27,375 nt of DNA from Comamonadaceae bacterium (GTDB taxonomy: Bacteria > Pseudomonadota > Gammaproteobacteria > Burkholderiales > Burkholderiaceae): positions 1 to 27,375 of the forward strand of contig CANCCJ010000032.1 of assembly GCA_947374535.1 (NCBI GenBank), read 5' to 3'. The notes beneath the pieces are model-generated. The model was given only the letters and a program-made list of their open reading frames with translations, was not told the origin of the DNA and did no database searches. A program made the position numbers and the translations under genes. This document shows, one piece after another, positions 1-7,918 of this stretch; position 1 is the stretch's first letter; the number at the start of each line of letters is the position of its first letter.

Positions 1-207
1 GCGGGGTTGGAGGATTTACGCATGCATGATTTGCGGCACAGCTTTGCGAGTGCGATGGTGAACTCGGGGATGACGCTGTATGACGTGAAAGAGATTTTGG
101 GGCATGCCAACATCAAGACGACGCAGCGGTATGCGCACTTGTCTAACCACCGGTTGAGGAAGGCGGCTGAGTCGGTTTCGGACTTCTATGGCGATCAGGG
201 GTGGTGA
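1..207 (+). CDS. Tyrosine recombinase/integrase, C-terminal fragment (5' end outside window)
   Basis: The reading frame is open from base 1, so the gene begins upstream and only about 68 C-terminal residues are visible. They carry the last part of a tyrosine recombinase catalytic domain: an HDLRHSFAS stretch (the HxxR motif), LGHANIKTTQRYAH (the second conserved His and the Tyr nucleophile, Y of TQRYAH) and a basic tail. Such enzymes cut and rejoin DNA through a 3'-phosphotyrosine; family members include XerC/D and phage or island integrases. The stop overlaps the convergent cysQ end by 13 bases. The tail looks intact with all expected residues, so there is no sign of a pseudogene here. Whether it is an island integrase or a housekeeping recombinase cannot be decided from this fragment. 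Confidence 0.88.
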   Translation, partial: AGLEDLRMHDLRHSFASAMVNSGMTLYDVKEILGHANIKTTQRYAHLSNHRLRKAAESVSDFYGDQGW

Positions 208-989
208 TGGATGTGCGTGAGCAAATCACGCGATGCAGCCGCCACGAAGTGCGGGTTGAGGATGGGGTGGTCTAGACCGTAGCGTAAGGGGTGCGCGTTG
301 AGGTCAGTCACGACACCACCTGCAGCTTCCAAGACGGCTTGGGCCGCCGCGGTGTCCCATTGGCTGGTGGGGCCAAAGCGGGGGTAGACATCGGCCAAGC
401 CTTCGGCAATGCGGCAAAACTTGAGTGAGCTGCCGGCTGCTAAAAAGTGGTGTGGAGTGGCAAGGCGCTGGAGCCATGCGTCCAGCGCCTGTGTGCCGTG
501 AGAGCGACTGCCGATGACACGCAAGGGCGAAGGGGCTGTGGCGGGCGAGGTGCAGATGGCGCGAAGGCTGGTGGCATCGCGCTTCCAAGCGCCTAAAGTT
601 TGGGATGCGTAAAACAGTTCATCGCGTGCGGGGGCAAGGACCACGCCGGCAATGGGGCGGCCTTGATGCACGAGGGCGATGTTGACGGTGAATTCATCGT
701 TGCGTTTTAAAAACTCTTTGGTGCCATCTAGTGGGTCAACCAGAAAAAAGGTGGCGTGGGTTTGCGGATTGGCAGAGGTTGATTCCTCAGACAAGATAAA
801 GACGTTGGGGAAGTGTTGTTCGAGGCCTTGGCGTATCACGCGGTCGGCGCGCAAGTCTGCTTCGGTTAAGGGAGAGGCATCGTCTTTTTGCCAAGTTTGA
901 CCACCATGGCGGTAGACATCCATGATTTGTTCGCCTGCTTGTTCCGCAAGGTGACAGAGGGTTTGTAAGTCGGTTTGGCTGAAGATCAT
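195..989 (-). CDS. cysQ: 3'(2'),5'-bisphosphate nucleotidase CysQ
   Basis: A 264-residue inositol-monophosphatase-fold enzyme that hydrolyses 3'-phosphoadenosine 5'-phosphate (PAP, and PAPS) to AMP (APS), recycling the product of PAPS-dependent reactions in the cytoplasm. Visible family motifs are the metal-binding SEE (residues 67-69), DPLDGT (85-90) and [15 protein letters not shown] (from 211), all in the expected order. Length is typical for the family. Its ATG overlaps the stop of the upstream APS kinase gene as ATGA, so the two are translationally coupled. The pairing of PAPS synthesis with PAP removal makes functional sense. General inositol monophosphatase activity is the main alternative, made less likely by the cysC coupling. 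Confidence 0.93.
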   Translation of the reverse strand: MIFSQTDLQTLCHLAEQAGEQIMDVYRHGGQTWQKDDASPLTEADLRADRVIRQGLEQHFPNVFILSEESTSANPQTHATFFLVDPLDGTKEFLKRNDEFTVNIALVHQGRPIAGVVLAPARDELFYASQTLGAWKRDATSLRAICTSPATAPSPLRVIGSRSHGTQALDAWLQRLATPHHFLAAGSSLKFCRIAEGLADVYPRFGPTSQWDTAAAQAVLEAAGGVVTDLNAHPLRYGLDHPILNPHFVAAASRDLLTHIHHHP

Positions 990-2389
990 GGGCGCAGCGA
1001 TGTGGTGAAAAGAGAGATGCGTTCGATACAGTCTTCTTGGGAGGTGTCTACGGTGCGCAGATGGATTTCGGGTGACTCTGGCGGCTCGTAAGGGCTGTCG
1101 ATGCCTGTGAAGTTTTTCAGTTCGCCTTTTCGGGCTTTTGCGTAGAGGCCTTTGACATCGCGTTGTTCACAGATTTCAAGGGGGGTGTCGACAAAGACCT
1201 CGATGAATTCGCCCTCCTGAAACGCTTGGCGTGCCATGAGGCGTTCCGCACGATAGGGGGAGATGAAGCTCACCAACACAATCAGCCCTGCATCGACCAT
1301 GAGTTTGGCAACTTCTGTCACGCGTCGAATGTTTTCAACGCGGTCGGCCTCGGTGAAGCCCAAGTCGCGGTTGAGCCCATGGCGCACGTTGTCGCCATCG
1401 AGTAGATAGGTGTGTTTGCCTTGCGCGTGAAGGCGTTTTTCTAGGAGGTTTGCCAAGGTGGATTTGCCCGACCCCGATAGTCCTGTGAACCAAATGCATT
1501 GGGGGTGCTGGTGTTTTTGGGCTGCACGGTGGGCTTTGCTGAGTTCGAGGGCTTGCCAATGGATGTTGCTTGCGCGGCGTAAGGCAAATTCAATCATGCC
1601 GGCGCCAACGGTTTCCCGGGTGACCGGGTCCATCAAGGTGAAGCCCCCCATGACGCGGTTGACCTTGCTAGGCTCAAAGGCGAGGGGAGCGCTCGTCGAG
1701 AGATTGACGGTGGCGATGCCATCAAGGGCGAGTGTTTTCGCCGCGAGATGTGCGCCGGTGTCGATGTCTTCTTGGTATTTGATGGCGGTGATGGTTGCGG
1801 TGACTTCTTGGGCTGCCAGTTTCATCAGGTATTGGCGCCCAGGTGTCATGGCATGCGCACTCATCCATAAGAGCTTGGCTTCAAATTGATCGGCGATTTC
1901 TTCTGGGCCGTCGACGGGCCGATTCTGTGTGTCCAAAGTGTTGAGGTGCTGGATCAACGTAGGGCCTGTGTACCAACCCATGTGCTCGCTTGGACGAGGT
2001 ATGTTGCCGCCAGTCAGCTCTGACAATGGAATGAGCTGGATGGTTTGGCGTTGAAGATCGGTTGTCAATCGACGGCAGTCCGCTTCTATGGCATTAAAGG
2101 TTTGCGCACTGAAAGCCACTTGATGGGTGGGTTTGATGACAAAAACCACATGCCGAATGCCCATCATGGCTGCAATTCGAGTGTGGCGTCTGGTTGTGGC
2201 GAGGATGCCTTTTTGTGCATCAATCCAAATGATGGCGACATCCGTCGTGGAGGGCTCGTCCACCACGTCAATATTCGCTGATCGCAAGTATTCGATAAGG
2301 GCGCGCCGCTCATCGTCAATGCCTGCGTAGGTGATCACTCGCAGGTGATGTGCAACGCCTTGGCCGGATCTAGCTAGATGTGTGTTCAT
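986..2389 (-). CDS. cysC: Adenylylsulfate (APS) kinase with degenerate CysN-like N-terminus
   Basis: A 467-residue protein. Residues about 295-467 form a complete APS kinase, which phosphorylates APS to PAPS: P-loop GLSGSGKST (303-311), [10 protein letters not shown] (331-340), SFISPYR (374-380) and the [19 protein letters not shown] region. Residues 1-273 align by eye with sulfate adenylyltransferase subunit 1 (CysN) but with large losses. The P-loop position reads [11 protein letters not shown] instead of GxxDDGKSTL. The switch regions with DTPGH are missing, NKMD is replaced by IKPT, and the middle beta-barrel is absent between [11 protein letters not shown] and [15 protein letters not shown]. 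The C-terminal CysN barrel (GRQYLMKL to [12 protein letters not shown]) is kept. A normal CysN-CysC fusion is about 630 residues. No CysD is in the window. The kinase is expected to work; the front part cannot bind GTP in the usual way. The start at 2389 has no strong ribosome-binding site. Confidence 0.9.
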   Translation of the reverse strand: MNTHLARSGQGVAHHLRVITYAGIDDERRALIEYLRSANIDVVDEPSTTDVAIIWIDAQKGILATTRRHTRIAAMMGIRHVVFVIKPTHQVAFSAQTFNAIEADCRRLTTDLQRQTIQLIPLSELTGGNIPRPSEHMGWYTGPTLIQHLNTLDTQNRPVDGPEEIADQFEAKLLWMSAHAMTPGRQYLMKLAAQEVTATITAIKYQEDIDTGAHLAAKTLALDGIATVNLSTSAPLAFEPSKVNRVMGGFTLMDPVTRETVGAGMIEFALRRASNIHWQALELSKAHRAAQKHQHPQCIWFTGLSGSGKSTLANLLEKRLHAQGKHTYLLDGDNVRHGLNRDLGFTEADRVENIRRVTEVAKLMVDAGLIVLVSFISPYRAERLMARQAFQEGEFIEVFVDTPLEICEQRDVKGLYAKARKGELKNFTGIDSPYEPPESPEIHLRTVDTSQEDCIERISLFTTSLRP

Positions 2390-2455
2390 GCGTGCTATTT
2401 TCGATTTGCGAATGCGCTATCTTAGACATGTGTTATCCTATATGAAGTTTCTTAT

Positions 2456-3142
2456 ATGAAAAATTCAACCCTCATCGTTTCTCTTTCGCCTACACCTCAG
2501 CAAGCGCAAAGTTTGCTGGCGTTGCAGCGTGCGTTTGCCGAGGTTTGCAATGCCATTGCGCCGACGGTGCGAGAAACGAGATGCTGGAATCGTGTGACTT
2601 TGCATCACTTGGCCTACCGTTCCTTGCGTGAGCGGTTTCCGCAAGTGGGGTCGCAAATGGTTTGCAATGCCATTTATTCGGTCTCTCGCACCTGTCGATT
2701 AATTTTTCAGTCCCCTGGCAGTCCTATGCATATTCAGAGGCTGGCTAATAGGCCTTTGCCATTGCTGCAGTTTTTGTCCAGCTCCCCCGTGTATTTTGAT
2801 CGCCACACCTTGAGCATTCGTCATGGTGGGTTATCGATGTATACGTTGGATGGCCGAATGCGTTTCCAGCTCAACCTTTCCCCAGAAGAGGAAGAGCGTT
2901 TTGCCACAGCGCGACTTCAGGAAATTGTTTTACGTGGCACGGGGCAGCAGTTCTCGCTGAGCTTTAGTTTCGGGGACGAGCCTGTGCAAGTGACGGGGAC
3001 GTTACCTGTTGAGGCTGTGTGGCCGCAATACGTGGTGCTGAATCAGAACGAAGATGGCACAGAGTTTCCGTTGCCAAAAGACTTGATACAAACATTGGCT
3101 GGGCTTGAGTCGATGCCAACCCAACCCGGAGTGAACAGATGA
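2456..3142 (+). CDS. TnpB/IS605 OrfB-derived protein lacking the RuvC nuclease domain
   Basis: A 228-residue protein resembling the non-catalytic N-terminal half of TnpB. Residues 4-10 fit the first strand (TLIVSLSPTPQQ). Residues 13-85 fit the helical REC part, with NRVTLHHLAYRSLRERFP and GSQMVCNAIYSVSR matching the TnpB-style 'N-K-x-x-L-H-x-L-x-Y-x-x-IRE... QM-x-x-RAI-x-x-V' pattern. Residues 111-139 (PVYFDRHTLSIRHGG, then SMYTLDGRMRFQL) and about 157-173 fit the return of the WED barrel just before RuvC. From about 180 the sequence diverges. There is no DxG RuvC-I motif, no later catalytic Glu/Asp region and no CxxC zinc finger, so nuclease activity is not expected. The stop overlaps the start of the secretion ABC gene as ATGA. 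A weak GAAG site precedes the ATG. Homology is by eye and function is unknown; RNA binding or a regulatory or adaptor role is inference. Confidence 0.72.
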   Translation: MKNSTLIVSLSPTPQQAQSLLALQRAFAEVCNAIAPTVRETRCWNRVTLHHLAYRSLRERFPQVGSQMVCNAIYSVSRTCRLIFQSPGSPMHIQRLANRPLPLLQFLSSSPVYFDRHTLSIRHGGLSMYTLDGRMRFQLNLSPEEEERFATARLQEIVLRGTGQQFSLSFSFGDEPVQVTGTLPVEAVWPQYVVLNQNEDGTEFPLPKDLIQTLAGLESMPTQPGVNR

Positions 3143-4908
3143 ATCCACAACAAATGGGCGCTAAGCCCAAGGCCGTGCTGAAGAAAGCACTTCGTGATTT
3201 AGGGGAGGGGAGTTATGGCAAAGTCATTCTCTATAGCCTCATCGTTGGGGTGTTGTCGCTCTCTTCGACCTTCTTCATGCTGGAGGTCTACGATCGGGTA
3301 GTCAACAGTCGCAATGGCTTCACGCTGGTGATGCTGTTGCTGGCAGTGATTGGCGCTTATGTGATGCTAGAAATGCTGGAGTTGGTGCGTGCCGGCATCA
3401 TGCACGGCGTGGCGCAGAAATTGGATGCTGCTTTTTCGACGCAACTCTTCAACACGGCTTTTGAGGCCAGGCTCAAGGGCTTGCCCGGGGGGACCACTCA
3501 GTCGTTGACTGATCTTAAAACGATCCGTGATTTTTTACCCTCCAGCGCTGTGATGGCGGCTTTGGATGGCCCTATGTCTCTGGTGTGTTTGTTCATCGTC
3601 TTCATGGTGAGTCCTTGGCTGGGCGTGTTTGCCTTGATTGGCGCTGTGGTGCAGGTATGGATTGCTGTACGGACCGAGAGCAAAACTATGCCGGTTCTGA
3701 CCGAGGCCAACCGTGCCGCAATTGATGCGCAAAACTATGCCAATGGCACGTTGCGCAATGCGCAGGTGATTGAGGCGATGGGAATGATGGGCTCAATCCA
3801 CAAGCGTTGGATGGGAAAACAACGCAAGTTTTTATCGATGCAAGCGATGGCATCAGACACAGGCGGTACCAACAACGCCAGTTCCAAGTTTGTTCAGACC
3901 ATGCAGTCTTCTTTGATTTTGGGGGCTTCGTGCTGGTTGACGATCAAGGGACAAATGCTTGGTGGCGGCGGCATGATGATTGTGGCGTCAACGCTTGGTG
4001 GCAAAGTTTTGACTCCGCTGGTTCAATTGGTGGCTCAGTGGCGCGTGGTGGTGAATACGCGTGATGCTTACCAACGGCTCGAAACAGTGCTCAGCGCTTT
4101 CCCTGTGCGTGAGGCGGGAATGCCTTTGCCTGCGCCAAAGGGGTTGCTCACAGTCGAGGGCGTGGTTGCTGGCGCGCCTGGCAGTCCGATACCTATTTTG
4201 AAGGGGGTTAACTTTGCCGTGCAACCGGGCGAGTGTGTGATGTTGATCGGCCCATCGGCCGCTGGCAAAACGACACTTGCGCGATTGATGATGGGTTTGT
4301 GGCCAACTTCTGGCGGCAAGGTGCGTCTAGATGGCGCTGATATGTACAGCTGGAACAAAACAGAGCTGGGACCTCATTTGGGGTACTTGCCTCAGACAGT
4401 GGAGTTGTTTGATGGCACCGTTGCTGAGAACGTTGCCCGCTTTGGTGATGTGGACATGGCTGAGGTCGAGCGTGTTATCAAACAGGTTGGTTTGACAGAC
4501 ACCATTGCTGCGTTGCCCGAGGGAGTGAATACGCGGGTAGGTGAGGACGGTGCGATTTTGTCCGGCGGCCAGCGCCAGCGTGTCGCATTAGCGCGTGCCA
4601 TCTATGGGACGCCGAAATTTCTGGTCTTGGATGAACCAAACTCAAGTTTGGATGAGGCAGGTGAACTTGCTTTGATGGATACCTTGCGCTACTTGAAAGC
4701 GCAAGGCTGCAGCGTGCTGGTGATCACACATCGCACCAGTGTGCTGCCAGCAGCAGACAAGGTGTTGATGTTGCGTGATGGTCAAGTCGCAGCCTTTGGT
4801 CCACGCGATGAAGTACTTGCTGCATTGCAAAAAGCCCAACAACAAGCGTTACAACAACAAATTGCCGCACAAGCGTCGCAAAACAGATCGATGGAGCCGA
4901 CTCGATGA
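3139..4908 (+). CDS. Type I secretion ABC permease/ATPase (PrtD/HasD-like), first of a tandem pair
   Basis: A 589-residue half-transporter that powers one-step export across both membranes. The N-terminal half has membrane segments (about residues 28-48, 60-80, 140-180 and 260-290). The C-terminal ATPase has Walker A GPSAAGKTT (371-379), signature LSGGQRQR (474-481), Walker B FLVLDEP (about 494-500) and an H-loop at VITHRTS. There is no N-terminal peptidase or peptidase-like domain, which fits the PrtD/AprD/HasD type rather than HlyB. The C-terminus ends in a Gln-rich tail (KAQQQALQQQIAAQ). The start overlaps the upstream TnpB-like gene by ATGA, and the stop overlaps the next ABC gene by ATGA. 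It probably forms a heterodimer with the next protein; a homodimer is possible. Cargo is most likely the nearby RTX protein. Confidence 0.93.
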   Translation: MNPQQMGAKPKAVLKKALRDLGEGSYGKVILYSLIVGVLSLSSTFFMLEVYDRVVNSRNGFTLVMLLLAVIGAYVMLEMLELVRAGIMHGVAQKLDAAFSTQLFNTAFEARLKGLPGGTTQSLTDLKTIRDFLPSSAVMAALDGPMSLVCLFIVFMVSPWLGVFALIGAVVQVWIAVRTESKTMPVLTEANRAAIDAQNYANGTLRNAQVIEAMGMMGSIHKRWMGKQRKFLSMQAMASDTGGTNNASSKFVQTMQSSLILGASCWLTIKGQMLGGGGMMIVASTLGGKVLTPLVQLVAQWRVVVNTRDAYQRLETVLSAFPVREAGMPLPAPKGLLTVEGVVAGAPGSPIPILKGVNFAVQPGECVMLIGPSAAGKTTLARLMMGLWPTSGGKVRLDGADMYSWNKTELGPHLGYLPQTVELFDGTVAENVARFGDVDMAEVERVIKQVGLTDTIAALPEGVNTRVGEDGAILSGGQRQRVALARAIYGTPKFLVLDEPNSSLDEAGELALMDTLRYLKAQGCSVLVITHRTSVLPAADKVLMLRDGQVAAFGPRDEVLAALQKAQQQALQQQIAAQASQNRSMEPTR

Positions 4909-6593
4909 AAATTCCCGAAGTACTCGCGCGTAGCCAGTTAGGGCGAAGCATTTGGACCTTTAGGCGAGAGTTTGTCTGGGTAGGTGTCTTTAGTTTTTTT
5001 GCCAACTTACTGATGCTCTCTCCCACGTTGTTCATGTTGCAGGTGTTTGATCGCGTGATGATCAGCCAAAACGAGTTCACATTGATTGGTTTGATTCTTG
5101 TGATCAGTTTGTTTTTCGGGGTGATGGCGTTTGCGGAGTGGATTCGATCGCGACTCTTGGTTCGCGCGGGTGTGCGCTTTGATGAGTTTTTGAACTCGCA
5201 AGTATTCAAGGCCAGTTTTGATGCAAATTTGAACCAAGTCGCCAACAATCCCATTCAATCGTTCAGTGACTTGACCAACCTGCGTCAGTTTTTGACGGGT
5301 AATGGCATCTTTGCCATCTTTGATACACCTTGGACGCCAATCTACATCATTGTTTTGTTCATGATGAATTTCTGGTTAGGTTTTGTTGCCATCATTTTCA
5401 CAGGGTTTTTCATTGCCCTGGCTTGGTATAGCCATCGCATCACCGCAGCAGGCAATGAACGCGCGAATCAAGCGCAAATCAAAGCCAATACCTATTTGAA
5501 TGGAAAGTTACGGCATGCAGAGACCGTTGAGGCGCTGGGCATGCTTGCTAATTTGCGCCGCCACTGGTTGGTGTTACACGGGACACAAAATGTGGAAGCA
5601 TTTGAGGCGCAACACCTGCAACATCAGGTGCAGGCTTTCGTGAAGTTTGTTCAATACAGCCAGCAGTCTTTGGTCTTGGCATTGGGCGCGTTATTGGCGA
5701 TTCGTGGTGAAATTTCTGCCGGGGCCATGGTGGCTTCCAATGCGTTGGTCGGCAATGCTTTGCGTCCCATCAGCGTGTTGGTGTCGACTTGGAAGCAGTT
5801 TGCAGATGCCCAAGCGTCTTATGGTCGTCTGGAAAAGCTGCTTGAGGACCATCCTGAACGCGAAGCTTCACATGCCACTGATGTTGTTCGAGGCCAGATT
5901 ACCTTGGAGAACCTAGTGGCGACAGCCCCTGGGCGTAAAGACCCAATTTTGCGAGGTTTGAACGTCAGCTTCAATGCCGGCGAGGTCGTCGCGATTGTGG
6001 GGCCCTCAGGTGCAGGCAAATCCACATTGGCACGTTGCATCATCGGAATTTGGCCCAATGTGACGGGGCGCGTTCTGTTGGATGGACAAGACATTTCCAC
6101 ATGGTCGCGCGATGAGTTGGGTCCTCACTTGGGCTATCTGCCACAAGACATTGAATTGTTTGAAGGCACGATTGCGGAGAACATTGGACGTTTCAGTGAT
6201 CTCAAGCCAGAGTGGGTGATTGAAGCGGCGCAGCGCACGGGCATCCATGACATGGTTCTGCGTTTCCCGAAGGGATACGACACACAGATGGGCGAGGCTG
6301 GAGGCTTGCTTTCCGGCGGGCAGCGCCAGCGCGTGGGATTGGCGCGCGCAATTTATGGAAATCCAGCGATGGTCGTGCTTGATGAGCCAAACGCGAATCT
6401 GGATGAGGCAGGCGAAGTCGCTTTAATCAAAGCAGTGAAAGAGCTTCGCGACCAAGGACGTACCGTGTTCATGGTGGTGCACCAACAAAACATATTGAGT
6501 GTCGCGGATCGCGTGCTGGTGCTCAATGAGGGTGTGATTAAGCAGTTTGGGCGACTGGCGGTAAACCCCGCGATAGCAGCTCCACAGGCATAA
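4905..6593 (+). CDS. Type I secretion ABC permease/ATPase (PrtD-like), second of a tandem pair
   Basis: A 562-residue half-transporter related to, but clearly different from, the preceding gene product. The membrane domain occupies about residues 20-300; the ATPase has Walker A GPSGAGKST (366-374), signature LSGGQRQR (469-476) and Walker B MVVLDEP (about 489-495). The H-loop residue is in VVHQQN. Both nucleotide sites therefore look competent in both half-transporters, unlike heterodimers in which one site is degenerate. The start codon lies in the ATGA overlap with the upstream ABC gene, giving strict coupling. Immediately downstream are the adaptor and outer-membrane genes, completing a type I system. 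Family and role are clear; the heterodimer assignment is inferred from the tandem arrangement. Confidence 0.93.
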   Translation: MKIPEVLARSQLGRSIWTFRREFVWVGVFSFFANLLMLSPTLFMLQVFDRVMISQNEFTLIGLILVISLFFGVMAFAEWIRSRLLVRAGVRFDEFLNSQVFKASFDANLNQVANNPIQSFSDLTNLRQFLTGNGIFAIFDTPWTPIYIIVLFMMNFWLGFVAIIFTGFFIALAWYSHRITAAGNERANQAQIKANTYLNGKLRHAETVEALGMLANLRRHWLVLHGTQNVEAFEAQHLQHQVQAFVKFVQYSQQSLVLALGALLAIRGEISAGAMVASNALVGNALRPISVLVSTWKQFADAQASYGRLEKLLEDHPEREASHATDVVRGQITLENLVATAPGRKDPILRGLNVSFNAGEVVAIVGPSGAGKSTLARCIIGIWPNVTGRVLLDGQDISTWSRDELGPHLGYLPQDIELFEGTIAENIGRFSDLKPEWVIEAAQRTGIHDMVLRFPKGYDTQMGEAGGLLSGGQRQRVGLARAIYGNPAMVVLDEPNANLDEAGEVALIKAVKELRDQGRTVFMVVHQQNILSVADRVLVLNEGVIKQFGRLAVNPAIAAPQA

Positions 6594-6610
6594 CAGTTAA
6601 GGACAGAGTC

Positions 6611-7915
6611 ATGAGTAACAAGTGGAAACAATTTGGGCGAAATTTATTAGCGCCATCAAAAAAAAATTCAGACATCACCGACATCGATGATGTGAAGGAT
6701 TTGGGCGCACATACGGACACCAATGCCCCCATTCGTTTGGGTTTTTGGGTTTTGGTGGTGGGTTTTGGTAGCTTCTTGCTCTGGACGGCGTTTGCGCCGC
6801 TAGATGAGGGCGTTTCAGCCCAAGCCTCAGTTTCTATCGAGACACGTCGCAAGACGATTCAACACCTCAGTGGTGGCGTCGTGCGACAAGTTTTGGTCAA
6901 GGAAGGCCAATGGGTCAAAGAGGGCGAAGTGCTGGTCGAGTTGGACGAGGCTACCGCCAAGGCGAACTACCAAGCCGTGCGTCAAAACTACATGAGTCAG
7001 CGCGCGACAGAGAGTCGTTTGTTGGCTGAGTTGAGTGGCGCTTCTGCGATCAAGTTTCATCCAGACTTGGTCAAGGCAGCAAATGACCCTTTGGTGCAGC
7101 AGCACATGCAAACGCAGCGTGAGTTGTTCCAGTCACGTCGCTCCTCCAACATGGCAAGCACCTTGGGCGTAGCGACAATGCTTGAAAATCGTCATGCCCA
7201 AGCTGCTTTGCAATCCAAACAGCTAGATTCGCTGAAGGAGTTGGCTGCCGAGGGCTATGCGTCTCGCAATCAGGTGCTGCAAATGGAACAGTCGCAAGCG
7301 GAATTGCGCGCTGTGATTGCAGATCTCACCTCGAACTTTGCGCGTGTACGCCAAGAGTATTTGAAAGAAGTGTCGACCCAGCTCGCAGATGTGCGCCGCG
7401 AAGTTCAGTCGGGTCAAGAAAAACTTACCGCTGTGACAGAAGATTTGGCACGCACCCAAATTCGTAGCCCAGCAGAGGGGCAGGTGGTCGGACTGACGCT
7501 TGGTTCTACGGGCGGGGTTGTGAGCCCTGGGCAGCGCTTGATGGATGTGATTCCTAAGGGCGAAGCGTTGGTTTTGGATGCCAAGGTTCCTCCAAATCTT
7601 ATTGACCGAGTGTTTGCGGGTGAAGATGCCGAAGTGCGCTTTGCCACTTTTGCTAACTCTCCCCAGTTGGTACTCGATGGCAAGCTTGTGTCAGTGTCTA
7701 GCGATGTGATCACCGAGCAGGGGGCAATGGGTAGCGTGAGCTACTACTTGGCTCGCGTTGAGATTACGCCAGAGGGGTTGCGTCAATTGGGCAAACGAGT
7801 TATGCAGCCTGGTATGCCTGCCGAAGTGTTGCTGAAAACTGGTGAGCGTAGCGTATTGACTTACCTCTTGCACCCACTGACTAAACGTTTGGCTGCGGCC
7901 ATGAAAGAGGAGTAA
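6611..7915 (+). CDS. HlyD/PrtE-family periplasmic adaptor of type I secretion
   Basis: A 434-residue membrane fusion protein that bridges the inner-membrane ABC pair to the TolC-type channel. It has a short cytoplasmic N-terminus (1-40), one membrane segment (about 42-62, LGFWVLVVGFGSFLLWTAFA) and a first lipoyl half (TRRKTIQHLSGGVVRQVLVKEGQWVKEGEVL). A long helical coiled-coil section follows (about 115-270). The second lipoyl half contains TQIRSPAEGQVVGL, and a beta-barrel follows with the C-terminal PGMPAEVLLKTGERS signature of HlyD proteins. An AAGGA ribosome site sits upstream in the 17-base gap after the ABC gene. Length is typical of PrtE/HasE. Confidence 0.94.
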   Translation: MSNKWKQFGRNLLAPSKKNSDITDIDDVKDLGAHTDTNAPIRLGFWVLVVGFGSFLLWTAFAPLDEGVSAQASVSIETRRKTIQHLSGGVVRQVLVKEGQWVKEGEVLVELDEATAKANYQAVRQNYMSQRATESRLLAELSGASAIKFHPDLVKAANDPLVQQHMQTQRELFQSRRSSNMASTLGVATMLENRHAQAALQSKQLDSLKELAAEGYASRNQVLQMEQSQAELRAVIADLTSNFARVRQEYLKEVSTQLADVRREVQSGQEKLTAVTEDLARTQIRSPAEGQVVGLTLGSTGGVVSPGQRLMDVIPKGEALVLDAKVPPNLIDRVFAGEDAEVRFATFANSPQLVLDGKLVSVSSDVITEQGAMGSVSYYLARVEITPEGLRQLGKRVMQPGMPAEVLLKTGERSVLTYLLHPLTKRLAAAMKEE

Positions 7916-7918
7916 GCC

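Noticed and set aside
2405..2460. Possible extended -10 (TGTTATCCT at 2431-2439) and a five-codon leader frame (2442-2459) whose stop overlaps the TnpB-like start
   Set aside because: No -35 at proper spacing, and the predicted transcript start would fall after the leader ATG; too weak to call as a promoter or leader peptide.
3139..3300. Guide-RNA or transposon right end after the TnpB-like gene
   Set aside because: The sequence continues straight into the ABC gene with conserved coding; no inverted repeat, IS end or repeated guide scaffold was seen.
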